From Candidatus Falkowbacteria bacterium RIFOXYA2_FULL_38_12 (GTDB lineage: Bacteria; Patescibacteriota; Patescibacteriia; XYB2-FULL-38-15), in NCBI GenBank assembly GCA_001778095.1, contig MFGA01000023.1:1-46810 (forward strand): 46,810 bases of DNA, written 5' to 3'. Shown in pieces: positions 9,634-18,453 of this stretch (position 1 is the first letter of the stretch; every line of letters begins with the position of its first letter). Made by a program: the position numbers and the translations under genes. The notes beneath the pieces were generated by a model. That model was not told the origin of the DNA. It worked only from the letters and a program-made list of their open reading frames with translations, and ran no database searches.

Positions 9634-9777
9634 TTATAATAATCTTTCTACTGCAATTTCCATATTTTGGCTGTGGCTTTACAAAAATTATTCAACAGAT
9701 ACTCTGTATATGCTTCATAATTTTTGCTTCGCCTCGCCTAAAATCTGGAAATTTCGTAACGAAAGTTATTATGCGGG
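9634..9777. mobile_element. MITE-like foldback element, copy 1 (between glpX and aldolase)
   Basis: TAATAATCTTTCTACTGCAATTTCCAT...GAAATTTCGTAACGAAAGTTATTATGC, same termini as 16298-16454 in opposite orientation; boundaries approximate. Confidence 0.65.
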
Positions 9778-9781
9778 AGGG

Positions 9782-10732
9782 CTATTTTTTAATTCCAAAT
9801 ATATCGTGATGGGCTTCTATGTAACGCAAAGTCCCCGATATCCCGCGCAAAACCATAGAATGGGTGACAATGCAATTTTTATGAAAAGCAACCCCGCCCA
9901 AAAGAGGCCCGTCAATCACTCCCGTTGCCGTAAAAGTCAGTTGCCTACCCTTTGCTAAATCGCCGGCGCGATAAATAGTTTTCGTATCAAGCCCAAACTC
10001 GGAAACTTTCGTCGCGTGCTTTTCGTTCGGGGGTTTAAATCTGCCGAGCAATTCTCCACCCATTATAGAAATCGCGGTGGCGGCCAAAACTCCTTCAGTA
10101 CTTCCCCCGATACCCATCAACATATCAATTTCATTATCATTAAAACAAGCTGAAATCGCGGCGGCCACATCTCCATCGGTAATCAACCTCACTCGCGCGT
10201 TTGCCGCTCTTATTTGGTTAATCAACTCTTCGTGTCGCGGTCTATCTAAAACAACTACCGTAATCTCTCGTGTGTCTTTTCCTAAAGCCTTGGCTGTTTT
10301 TTTAATATTATCCGCAACCGGAGCATCAAGGTCAATTACCGAAGCCGCTTCTTTACCCACGGCAATTTTTTCCATGTATGTGTCCGGGGCATTTAACATA
10401 GAATTGCGCGAACCGGCAACAATAACGGAAATTGCGTTATATCTGCCAAAAGCAACGCTATCGGTCGCCTCAAGCGGATCGACAGCCAAGTCCATCTCCG
10501 GACCATTACCCTTGCCAACTTGTTCTCCGTTATATAATTCCGGCGCTTCATCTTTTGAGCCCTCGCCGATTACGACCGTTCCCCTAAAGTCCATTTGGTT
10601 AAAACGAGAACGCATCTCATTTACAGCCGCGCCGTCGGCTTTTTTTGCTTCCCCCCGCCCAATCCATTCTGCTGCGGCGATAGCGGCCGCTTCAGTCACT
10701 CTTACGAATTCTAAAGCTAAATTTCTATCCAT
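9782..10732 (-). CDS. glpX: class II fructose-1,6-bisphosphatase
   Basis: RVTEAAAIAAAEWIGRGEAKKADGAAVNEMR, VVIGEGSKDEAPELYNGEQVG, MLMGIGGSTEGVLAA. Confidence 0.93.
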   Translation of the reverse strand: MDRNLALEFVRVTEAAAIAAAEWIGRGEAKKADGAAVNEMRSRFNQMDFRGTVVIGEGSKDEAPELYNGEQVGKGNGPEMDLAVDPLEATDSVAFGRYNAISVIVAGSRNSMLNAPDTYMEKIAVGKEAASVIDLDAPVADNIKKTAKALGKDTREITVVVLDRPRHEELINQIRAANARVRLITDGDVAAAISACFNDNEIDMLMGIGGSTEGVLAATAISIMGGELLGRFKPPNEKHATKVSEFGLDTKTIYRAGDLAKGRQLTFTATGVIDGPLLGGVAFHKNCIVTHSMVLRGISGTLRYIEAHHDIFGIKK

Positions 10733-10750
10733 AGATTTTTATCTCCAAAA

Positions 10751-11527
10751 TTAATTATCTTTTTTAAAAATATTTAATAATTTTTGATGAATAAGTCCAT
10801 TACTCGCGATAAACTTATTATTTTCGTCGTTCTCTTCTTTCTTTCCCTCAAAATCAGTTACTAGGGCGTTGGCCTCCTTGACTATCAATTTACCGGCGCA
10901 AAAATCATGCAGACTAATCTTGGAAAAAATTACCGCTTCTATTTTCCCTGAGGCCAAAAGACAACAACTGGCCGCCGGAGACCAATTATTGATCATCCTA
11001 TTTACTCCCGCTTTCCAAATTTTACTCTCAATTTTATTCGCCGAATTTATCGAAAATTTATAGTCAAAAGCGTAAACAACTGTTGATTTTTTAATATCGT
11101 TTTCTTTATTGACTGATATTTTTTTATTATTTAAAAAAGCGCCTTTTCCTTTTTCGGCGTGATAGACGTAATTCAAAATAGGCAGATAAACAACTGCGGC
11201 AATCACTTCTTTATTTTTTCTTAAAGCGATGGAAATTGAAAAATCGGGAATACCGATCACAAAATTATATGACCCATCAAGCGGATCTACCACAAAATCA
11301 TACTCTGATTCTTTTCGCAGATAACCTATTTCTTCGGAGTATATCCCAAAATCAGGAAATTCCTTTTTTAAAATTTCCAAAATCGCCGTCTCGGATCCGG
11401 TGTCTGCCTTAGTCCTAAAATCATTTAAGGATTCCTTTGTTGTAACTTTTAGGCTTTCCCCGAATAATTTCTTTGCCACTTTACCCCCTGCTTTGGCGGC
11501 TTTAATCATTTTTGTTATTTCTTGCAT
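10751..11527 (-). CDS. inositol monophosphatase family protein
   Basis: KADTGSETAILEILKKEFPDFGIYSEEIG; FVVDPLDGSYNFVIGIPDFSISIAL; ASCCLLASGKIEAVI. Confidence 0.88.
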   Translation of the reverse strand: MQEITKMIKAAKAGGKVAKKLFGESLKVTTKESLNDFRTKADTGSETAILEILKKEFPDFGIYSEEIGYLRKESEYDFVVDPLDGSYNFVIGIPDFSISIALRKNKEVIAAVVYLPILNYVYHAEKGKGAFLNNKKISVNKENDIKKSTVVYAFDYKFSINSANKIESKIWKAGVNRMINNWSPAASCCLLASGKIEAVIFSKISLHDFCAGKLIVKEANALVTDFEGKKEENDENNKFIASNGLIHQKLLNIFKKDN

Positions 11528-11589
11528 AGATTTGTTGGACGCTTAATCTTGAATAAGAATATCATTTTTCTTGATTTTATTCAATTTTT

Positions 11590-11656
11590 TTGACATTTTT
11601 CAATAATTGGAGTACATTAAAGCAATATCCTTAGAAAATTCGTCGAGCTTCTCAAG
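11590..11656 (+). promoter_or_regulatory. csp1 promoter and conserved 5' leader
   Basis: TTGACA-N17-TACATT then CCTTAGAAAATTCGTCGAGCTTCTCAAG, conserved at csp2. Confidence 0.65.
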
Positions 11657-11685
11657 AGAAATTAAAAATTAACTTTAAAATATTT

Positions 11686-11889
11686 ATGAAAGGTACTATA
11701 AAAAATATCATTTTTGATAAGCACTTTGGTTTTATTACTCCAGAGGACAATTCAAAAGATGTTTTCTTCCACGAATCAGGACTTCAAGGAGTGCAATTCA
11801 CCCAATTAAAACAAGGTGATGTGGTCACTTTTGAAGTAGAACAATCAGAAAAAGGACCTCGCGCTATAAACGTCGCTCTCGCTGTCTAA
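11686..11889 (+). CDS. cold-shock domain protein (csp1)
   Basis: MKGTIKNIIFDKHFGFITPEDNSKDVFFHESGL; CSD fold signature. Confidence 0.95.
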   Translation: MKGTIKNIIFDKHFGFITPEDNSKDVFFHESGLQGVQFTQLKQGDVVTFEVEQSEKGPRAINVALAV

Positions 11890-11899
11890 AATAAAACTA

Positions 11900-11940
11900 A
11901 AAAACACCCGGCTTTTTATAAATGAAGGGTGTTTTTTATT
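11900..11940 (+). terminator. Rho-independent terminator after csp1
   Basis: AAAACACCC...AGGGTGTTTTTT. Confidence 0.7.
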
Positions 11941-11993
11941 ACTGCAGGAATAATCAAAAACCGCGACCTTTTATGGCCACGGTTTTTAATATT

Positions 11994-12617
11994 TTATTTT
12001 TTTGCTGAAGATTTTTTAGCAACAGTTTTTGTTTTCTTTTCCTTTTTTTCTTTTTTATCTTCCTTGTCTTTTACCTCTTTTTTTGCTTCAACATTGGCGT
12101 TATCGCTTTTATCTTTTGTCTCCGATTTTTCCGCCAAAATAGCCGGGGCTAATTTTTCCAGTATTTTATCCAGTTTAGTGTTTAACACTTTGATCTGTTC
12201 TAAAATCTTTCCTTCGTCCTGACTCTTTCCCGCGCCGTCCTGTTTTCCAAAACAATTACTGCAAAATACAGGTCTATCTCCGGTTGGTCTGAAAGGTATT
12301 TGGCAAGAATTTCCACATTTGGAACACGTCGCGTCATACATCCTTTTATCTTCAAAACGAGGTCTTTCACGCCGATCATCGCTGAATCTATTCGGTCTTG
12401 GGCCGGCATTGTCTTGTTGTTTTCCAAAACAATTGCTACAAAATACCGGTCTATCTCCGGTTGGTCTGAAAGGAAGCTCGCAACTGGCGCCGCATTCACT
12501 ACAAGTAGCTTGATGCATAGCCGGTGACCTGCCGCCTCCGCCAAATCTTTTTCCTCCACCGAAGCTACGGCCAAAACCGCCACCCGATCTTTTTTCATTT
12601 CTGCCAAAATTTCCCAT
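11994..12617 (-). CDS. tandem CxxC-x17-CxxC zinc-ribbon protein with G/R-rich N-terminus and Lys-rich tail
   Basis: Two repeats (ATCSECGASCELPFRPTGDRPVFCSNCFGKQ / ATCSKCGNSCQIPFRPTGDRPVFCSNCFGKQ); GGGFGRSFGGGKRFGGGGRS; KKEKKEKKTKTVAKKSSAKK. Confidence 0.85.
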   Translation of the reverse strand: MGNFGRNEKRSGGGFGRSFGGGKRFGGGGRSPAMHQATCSECGASCELPFRPTGDRPVFCSNCFGKQQDNAGPRPNRFSDDRRERPRFEDKRMYDATCSKCGNSCQIPFRPTGDRPVFCSNCFGKQDGAGKSQDEGKILEQIKVLNTKLDKILEKLAPAILAEKSETKDKSDNANVEAKKEVKDKEDKKEKKEKKTKTVAKKSSAKK

Positions 12618-12724
12618 ATTTTATAAACCCCGCTAAAACGGGGCATTAGATTACTTAAAGTGTAATTTGCCTTATTCTAACACGTTTTAAAATAAAAATC
12701 AAGAGATGCCCCAATCGAATCATT

Positions 12725-14353
12725 TTAATCGAGAAATAGTCTTGCCAGTCGAATTTCTTCGTACGAATAATCGTCGCCTAAAATTTCTTTAACCGGCGAT
12801 AATTTTGAATCCCCAACTTGACCAAAGACCACTCTTATTTCCTCCAAACGATCTCCTTTGATAGTTGATTTCAAATAATCAAAAATGGATCTATCTTCAA
12901 GCGAGGCTATCTTTTCCAAATGCGCCATTACCGTATTTTCTTTCAACCCGCGCCTTTGGGAAATCTCAGCAATCGGTAATTTTTCCAAAACTAACAATTT
13001 TGTTTTTTCGTAAGTGGAAATGTCGGGCTCTTTTTTTTCAGCTATTTTGCTAACTAAATTTTCCTGCCTTTCAATTTTTTCTTGCGTGTCAATTTTGGCA
13101 AGCAGGGAGGCCGCTTCTCGCGACAATTCAATTAGGATTTTATCCAATTCCAAAATTTCTTCATTAACCCGCAGAGCCATTTCATTCAAGCCCATTAATT
13201 TTAAACCGGCGAGTCCTCGCACGCGAGAAAGAGCCACGTAACCCATTCCGGGAACAAAACATTTTGATAAATCCATTTCAGCGGCATCAAGGGTCATTCC
13301 CTGGCTTTTATGAATAGTAATCGCCCAAGCCAAACGCAATGGCACTTGAATAATCTCCGCGCGAACCTTTCCCTCTTCTTCAATGGTCCAGCTCTGCGGA
13401 CGGGCGGCAATGCGTTCACCTCGGAGTGTCCGCACTATGGGAAAACCTTCTTCGTTAAAATCAACAATCTTACCGAGCGTGCCGTTAACATATCGCCCCT
13501 CTTGATAATCGTTTCTGATAAACATAACCACTGCTCCAATTTTTAATTTCAGCTCAACCGGAGCTAAACAATTTTGAGAGAGTAACTCCGCGAGTCGCTG
13601 ATTGCCATGGCTCGTCATTTTATATATCAATAATTTTTCGGGTAAATGGCCAAGTTCTTTACTATTGATAGCATCAACATCAACGTTGTGCGTATATAAT
13701 CTTGTCGGTTTGATTGATCCATCAATTTCTTTATTAAATCTGTTTCGCAACGGCTCCATGACAGAGTCGTTAATTTTAGCGCTCCGAATGCCGTCCAATA
13801 AACTTGTCAATTCCGTATCGCTGTGACGAAACTGTTCATCCAAATAGCAAATTTTCAAATTCATTTTTTGCCAGATTTCCGACTTGTGAACGAAATCCGC
13901 CTCCCCGCCTCCCCGCGTAACCGGGGGCAATTGAAAAAAATCTCCGCAAAGAACCACTTGCATACCACCAAACGGCTCCAAGCTTCGTCTAAAAGCTTGG
14001 CATAATTGATTAAGTAAATCCAATCTGAACGCATGAAGCATAGAAACCTCGTCAATAATCAAAACCTTTGTCCTTTCATAGCGCTTTACCAGTCTTCTTT
14101 TACCTAAAAATTTATCATAGTCTTGAGCAGAGAGAACGTCTCTAATCCCTAACCCCGACCATGAATGAATTGTCATTCCGCCCAAATGCGTCGCGGCAAT
14201 ACCCGTTGAAGCGGTTACGGCCACTTCTATGTCATTTTCCCTCAAATGCCTTATATATTTATTTAATAAAAAAGTCTTGCCACTGCCCGCAGAACCTGTT
14301 AAATAAACGTTGTGTCCCAGTTTTAATATTTCCAAAGCTTGCTGTTGAGTCAT
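12725..14353 (-). CDS. PIF1/RecD2-like helicase with C-terminal helix-turn-helix
   Basis: Walker A GSAGSGKTFLLNKY; LIIDEVSMLHAF; LAWAITIHKSQGMTLDAAEMDL; C-terminal ISQRRGLKENTVMAHLEK. Confidence 0.9.
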   Translation of the reverse strand: MTQQQALEILKLGHNVYLTGSAGSGKTFLLNKYIRHLRENDIEVAVTASTGIAATHLGGMTIHSWSGLGIRDVLSAQDYDKFLGKRRLVKRYERTKVLIIDEVSMLHAFRLDLLNQLCQAFRRSLEPFGGMQVVLCGDFFQLPPVTRGGGEADFVHKSEIWQKMNLKICYLDEQFRHSDTELTSLLDGIRSAKINDSVMEPLRNRFNKEIDGSIKPTRLYTHNVDVDAINSKELGHLPEKLLIYKMTSHGNQRLAELLSQNCLAPVELKLKIGAVVMFIRNDYQEGRYVNGTLGKIVDFNEEGFPIVRTLRGERIAARPQSWTIEEEGKVRAEIIQVPLRLAWAITIHKSQGMTLDAAEMDLSKCFVPGMGYVALSRVRGLAGLKLMGLNEMALRVNEEILELDKILIELSREAASLLAKIDTQEKIERQENLVSKIAEKKEPDISTYEKTKLLVLEKLPIAEISQRRGLKENTVMAHLEKIASLEDRSIFDYLKSTIKGDRLEEIRVVFGQVGDSKLSPVKEILGDDYSYEEIRLARLFLD

Positions 14354-14417
14354 AGTGTTATTGAATACTTAGTATAGAATAAGTATACCAAATAACACCC
14401 AAGCCTGCTATAAAATT

Positions 14418-14521
14418 TTGACATTTTTCAATAATCAACGCATAGTAAAGGTAGTCAACCCCTTAGAAAATTAGTCGAGTTTTTTAAGCAAGAGGTTTGT
14501 CGCCCTTTATGCGACAGACCT
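14418..14521 (+). promoter_or_regulatory. csp2 promoter, conserved leader and 11-bp hairpin
   Basis: TTGACATTTTTCAATAAT as in csp1; CCTTAGAAAATTAGTCGAGTTTTTTAAG; AGGTTTGTCGC-CCTTTAT-GCGACAGACCT hairpin at 14493-14521. Confidence 0.65.
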
Positions 14522-14551
14522 AGTAATAAAAAATTAAAATTCACTGCGTAT

Positions 14552-14755
14552 ATGACAGGAACTATCAAAACTATTATTTCCGACAAGCACTTCGGTTTCA
14601 TCACACCTGCAGACGGGTCAAAGGACGTTTTCTTCCATGAAAGCGGACTTCAAGGAATCCAATTCTCCGACCTAAAACAGGGTGATACGGTCAGCTTTGA
14701 GGTAGAGCAATCCGAAAAAGGACCTCGCGCCATCAACGTTGCCATCGCCGCCTAA
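14552..14755 (+). CDS. cold-shock domain protein (csp2, paralog of csp1)
   Basis: MTGTIKTIISDKHFGFITPADGSKDVFFHESGL; highly similar to 11686-11889. Confidence 0.95.
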   Translation: MTGTIKTIISDKHFGFITPADGSKDVFFHESGLQGIQFSDLKQGDTVSFEVEQSEKGPRAINVAIAA

Positions 14756-14834
14756 ACTGTTTTTGCGGAAAATAAAATACCCCGTGTTATTTCTAACGCG
14801 GGGTATTTTTTATTATTAATACAAAATCTCAACC

Positions 14835-16304
14835 TTAAAATTTTCCCAGATCAAGCTCATTATTAAATTTAATCTCTTTTACAAAATCAGGCATATGACT
14901 GACTAAAATGATTGCGCCGTCGTAGTTATTTATAGCCTTGGCAATAACCGGAATATGACGAAAATTGATATGATTTGTCGGCTCATCCAAAACTAAAAGT
15001 CCCGGTTTCATTAATACCAATCTGGCAAAAGACAATAATCCTTTTTGACCTTCTGACAAATGAGATATCTTGAGACCCATTAATTCACCGGTAATCAAAA
15101 GATTGGCGGCTACGGAACGCATTTGCTGAATATCGCCCCCCTCTATGATCGCGCTCTTTAAAGAATCAAAAACAGTTTGATCATAATCCAGTGTCGCGAA
15201 GTCTTGGCTATAATAACCCACCCTTGTATCTTTCAATATGACTGCCCCTTCACCGGAATTATTTATCAAAGAGCGTAATAGCGTGCTCTTGCCAATGCCA
15301 TTTGGTCCGGAAATCAAAAGTCTGTCTTTTTGTCTTAATAAAATATCCACTTCTTTTATTACCGGCTCGTGATTTTTTATTATCTTTACCGATTTAAGAG
15401 TTACCACATTGCCGATAATTCCTTGTGAGGGAATATTAAAATCTTTAATGGTTTTATCTTCTCTTCTAACGTCCACTTTGTTTTCTTCCAATTCCTTAAT
15501 TTCTTCTCTCAATTTACTCGCCAGTCTGCGCATCTTTCCTCCTTTGTTGGCAAAAAAGTTTACCTTTTCCTTGTTGTCCAAAATCTCTTTTTCCAATTGA
15601 GCATTTTTTTTAATTTCCCTTTCTATTCTGCTGTTTATTTCTTCCACTACCGAATAATAATCGCCAACGTAAGTTTCTATTTTCTTGGTAAAAATATCAA
15701 GATAAATAACTCCTTCGGTAAAACAATTTAAAAAATCGGCATCGTGGGAAATAACTATTACCGTTTTATCATACATGACTAAAAATTCTATGAGATGATC
15801 AATGCCGGTCTTATCCAAATTATTAGTCGGCTCATCCAAAAGTAAAATGTCGGGATTTTGAATAAGAGCATAGGCTAATAAAATTCGCGCCTGCTGGCCA
15901 CCGGACAAATCTCTAACCTTTCTATCGATGGGAACATCAAGATCAACCGCATTCATCACCTTGCTTATCTGGCTTTTGATATTGCCCGGAACATTACCGT
16001 TAAAAGATTTGGCGAAATAATTTTCAACCGTTAAATCCAAATCTTGTTTATCAACCATTTGCGATGCTGTGGCGATAGTCGCGCTGTCAGTAATAAAAAC
16101 ATTGCCTTTTGTCGGCTTTAACTCCCCTTTTATCAATTTAAATATTGTGCTTTTCCCGGCGCCGTTTTGTCCCATTAGGGTTATTTTCGAGCTTTTACGC
16201 ACGCAAAAACCCACTTCATCAAGAACTGGTTTTTTCTCCTCATATTCAAATGTCAGATTATCAAATCTTAGGATTACTTCTTCTGCCATAGTATTTAGAC
16301 CCAC
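14835..16304 (-). CDS. ABC-F family ATPase (true start probably MAEEV at 16289)
   Basis: Two ABC domains: GQNGAGKST/LSGGQQARILLAYAL/LLLDEPTNNLD and GPNGIGKST/LSEGQKGLLSFARL/LVLDEPTNH. Confidence 0.92.
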   Translation of the reverse strand: MGLNTMAEEVILRFDNLTFEYEEKKPVLDEVGFCVRKSSKITLMGQNGAGKSTIFKLIKGELKPTKGNVFITDSATIATASQMVDKQDLDLTVENYFAKSFNGNVPGNIKSQISKVMNAVDLDVPIDRKVRDLSGGQQARILLAYALIQNPDILLLDEPTNNLDKTGIDHLIEFLVMYDKTVIVISHDADFLNCFTEGVIYLDIFTKKIETYVGDYYSVVEEINSRIEREIKKNAQLEKEILDNKEKVNFFANKGGKMRRLASKLREEIKELEENKVDVRREDKTIKDFNIPSQGIIGNVVTLKSVKIIKNHEPVIKEVDILLRQKDRLLISGPNGIGKSTLLRSLINNSGEGAVILKDTRVGYYSQDFATLDYDQTVFDSLKSAIIEGGDIQQMRSVAANLLITGELMGLKISHLSEGQKGLLSFARLVLMKPGLLVLDEPTNHINFRHIPVIAKAINNYDGAIILVSHMPDFVKEIKFNNELDLGKF

Positions 16305-16454
16305 TGCATAATAACTTTCGTTACGAAATTTTCAAATTTTGAGGAAATTTTGGCATAAATTTTTGAGGCAATATGGTTATATTGGCAAAAAAATTTAGGG
16401 CAAAATTTACCAAAAGATGGAAATTGCAGTAGAAAGGTTATTACGCAGTAGGTC
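16298..16454. mobile_element. MITE-like foldback element, copy 2, with 9-bp direct repeats
   Basis: TIRs GACCCACTGCATAATAACTTTC / GACCTACTGCGTAATAACCTTTC; flanked by perfect TAGTATTTA at 16289-16297 and 16455-16463. Confidence 0.8.
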
Positions 16455-16616
16455 TAGTATTTATTCTATATTAATAACAAACCTCCGGAAGAGGTTCGTT
16501 GTTAGAAATTAATAATCTCATGTTTTTGACCTGCTGTCAATATTTGTTTGAATATAATCTAACTGCGCTAAAAATTAATTAAAGCGCTATTTCTTTTCCG
16601 TCTTGCAAATGTATCG

Positions 16617-17231
16617 CTATAATATCTCATTTAAAGGTTTTATGTTAGGAAATTTGCTCAACCATTCCGTGATAAGTTGACGCAAAGTATTCTTCGAGAT
16701 AGGATCAACTATTTTTTCAATCTTTGATAATAATTTTTCCTTAATAAGAATTAAATCACTCTCATGGTAGGCATCAACATATTTTTTGTAATGAGTAAGC
16801 TCAATATAGTCCGCCAATTTCGCTATTATGCTTTCGTCCGATTGAGTGTCAAATATTTCATTGGCAAGTTTCTGAAAATAATCTTTCTGGCTGCCAAAAA
16901 AACTTGATAAATATTTATGATTCTCCGCTTCAAAGGCTTTTGCGCACTCTCGGGCTTTTGGGTTTACTTTAGCGTAAGGCATTGCTATGTCGCCACCAAA
17001 CAATTCTCCTAAATCATGAATTATACAAAACTCTAAAACCTTTTGAATATTTATTTTAGCCCCCTTTTCTTGGACGCAAAGAGCCAATTGCCAACCTATA
17101 AATGAGACTAAATAATGATGTTCAGCTAGATTACTTAGCTCGTTTTGCTTGATACCCGAAAGTACATATCCATACTGCGGCATAGAGCGGGTATGTTCAA
17201 TCAGATTAAATAAATTTATTAGTTGTTTCAT
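16617..17231 (-). CDS. HD-domain phosphohydrolase (YfbR-like)
   Basis: AEHHYLVSFIGWQLAL...VLEFCIIHDLGELFGGDIAMPY...ANEIFDTQSDESIIAKLADYIEL. Confidence 0.8.
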   Translation of the reverse strand: MKQLINLFNLIEHTRSMPQYGYVLSGIKQNELSNLAEHHYLVSFIGWQLALCVQEKGAKINIQKVLEFCIIHDLGELFGGDIAMPYAKVNPKARECAKAFEAENHKYLSSFFGSQKDYFQKLANEIFDTQSDESIIAKLADYIELTHYKKYVDAYHESDLILIKEKLLSKIEKIVDPISKNTLRQLITEWLSKFPNIKPLNEIL

Positions 17232-17244
17232 ATTTTATCAAGAT

Positions 17245-17946
17245 TTAACCTAAATAATGTTTACGAAGTTTCTCTGGAAATTTCTCAATCGCGTAACGGA
17301 GCATTGTTCTCGGCATCTCACGATAATGCTTATCTAAAAATTCTGTTTCTTTTTTTATCCCGTACTTTTTGCCCACTTCGCGGAGCATCCAACCGACTGC
17401 CTTATGAATGAGATCGTGCTTGTCATGTAGCAAAATTTCCGCAATCTCAAGCGCTATCTCCGGCTTTCCTTCTCTGATAAAAGTAAAAGTCGCGAGCATT
17501 GCCACGCGTCGATCCCAAAGCAAGCGCGAGCGGGCGAGCTTGAATAGAATTGACGGATCCTTATTAAGTAAATATTTTCCGACAATATCCGGGGCGCTTG
17601 AATCCACAAGATCCCAATTATTTATCCATTTTATATTGGAAATGTATATTCTGTATATTTCTTCTTGCTCCGTCAATCCTCCTTTTTTAAATTGGCTGAC
17701 CATAACAAAAAGAGCGGTCAATCTAAATTCATGTTCTCTGGACTGAAGCAGATCAATTATATCAGATAAAGATAAATCTCTATATTTTTTTGCCACTTCT
17801 CTCTGCCTTGGAACCGTTACGCCAATAAAAACATCCCCCTCACCATACTCCCCTTTTGCGGTTTTAAAAAATCGCGCCGACCCCTTCGCCTTTTCCGGCG
17901 AACCAAGCGAGCGTAATTCTTTTTTTAGTTGATTGAGGGTGGGCAT
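17245..17946 (-). CDS. DNA alkylation repair (AlkD-like HEAT repeat) protein
   Basis: FFKTAKGEYGEGDVFIGVTVPRQREVAKKY...NNWDLVDSSAPDIVGKYLL...HKAVGWMLREVGK. Confidence 0.9.
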   Translation of the reverse strand: MPTLNQLKKELRSLGSPEKAKGSARFFKTAKGEYGEGDVFIGVTVPRQREVAKKYRDLSLSDIIDLLQSREHEFRLTALFVMVSQFKKGGLTEQEEIYRIYISNIKWINNWDLVDSSAPDIVGKYLLNKDPSILFKLARSRLLWDRRVAMLATFTFIREGKPEIALEIAEILLHDKHDLIHKAVGWMLREVGKKYGIKKETEFLDKHYREMPRTMLRYAIEKFPEKLRKHYLG

Positions 17947-17967
17947 AAAGTGGAATCAAAATTAACT

Positions 17968-18453
17968 TTATCTATTATTTTTTCTAATTCTCGGAATAAT
18001 CATTGGCACCTTACGTGCGTATTCCGAATACTGTTGCCCAAATTTATCTATCAATACTTTTTCTTCTAGCTTCATCCAAGCAAACCAAATTATCGTTGAA
18101 TAAATAACGGCTACAAAAACTCTCAAATTGGGAAAAGCAATGAATACTCCCCAAGCTAAAATCACGTCAGCCATATAAATAGGATGTCTGACAATACTAT
18201 AAACCCCGACATCTATTATTTTATTTATTTTTTCTGCGCTCTTGATAACCTGTTTATGAATATAAACCGCTGAAATAAAAAAATAAAGCCAAAATAAAAA
18301 CGCTATTATCAAAATTAATTTGTTAAAAATTCCCGATATAAATAGTCCATCGTCGCCGACAAAAACAAAAATAACAATCGCTCCGACAATTATTATAAGC
18401 CACATTATTATGGGATTAACTATTTTTTTCATTTTTTTAAACTTTTTTATCAA
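17968..18453 (-). CDS. isoprenylcysteine carboxyl methyltransferase/PEMT-like membrane protein
   Basis: VGVYSIVRHPIYMADVILAWGVFIAFPN; multiple TM. Confidence 0.8.
   Translation of the reverse strand: MIKKFKKMKKIVNPIIMWLIIIVGAIVIFVFVGDDGLFISGIFNKLILIIAFLFWLYFFISAVYIHKQVIKSAEKINKIIDVGVYSIVRHPIYMADVILAWGVFIAFPNLRVFVAVIYSTIIWFAWMKLEEKVLIDKFGQQYSEYARKVPMIIPRIRKNNR

Noticed and set aside
9620-9786. 5-bp GCTAT direct repeat as the target duplication of foldback copy 1
   Set aside because: Too short and not at the expected boundaries; likely chance.
10077-10754. 225-aa plus-strand ORF
   Set aside because: Antisense shadow of glpX, which has clear family motifs on the minus strand.
12200-12646. 148-aa minus-strand ORF overlapping the CxxC protein
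   Set aside because: Out-of-frame reading of the same tandem repeats; the 11994-12617 frame has the conserved zinc ribbons.
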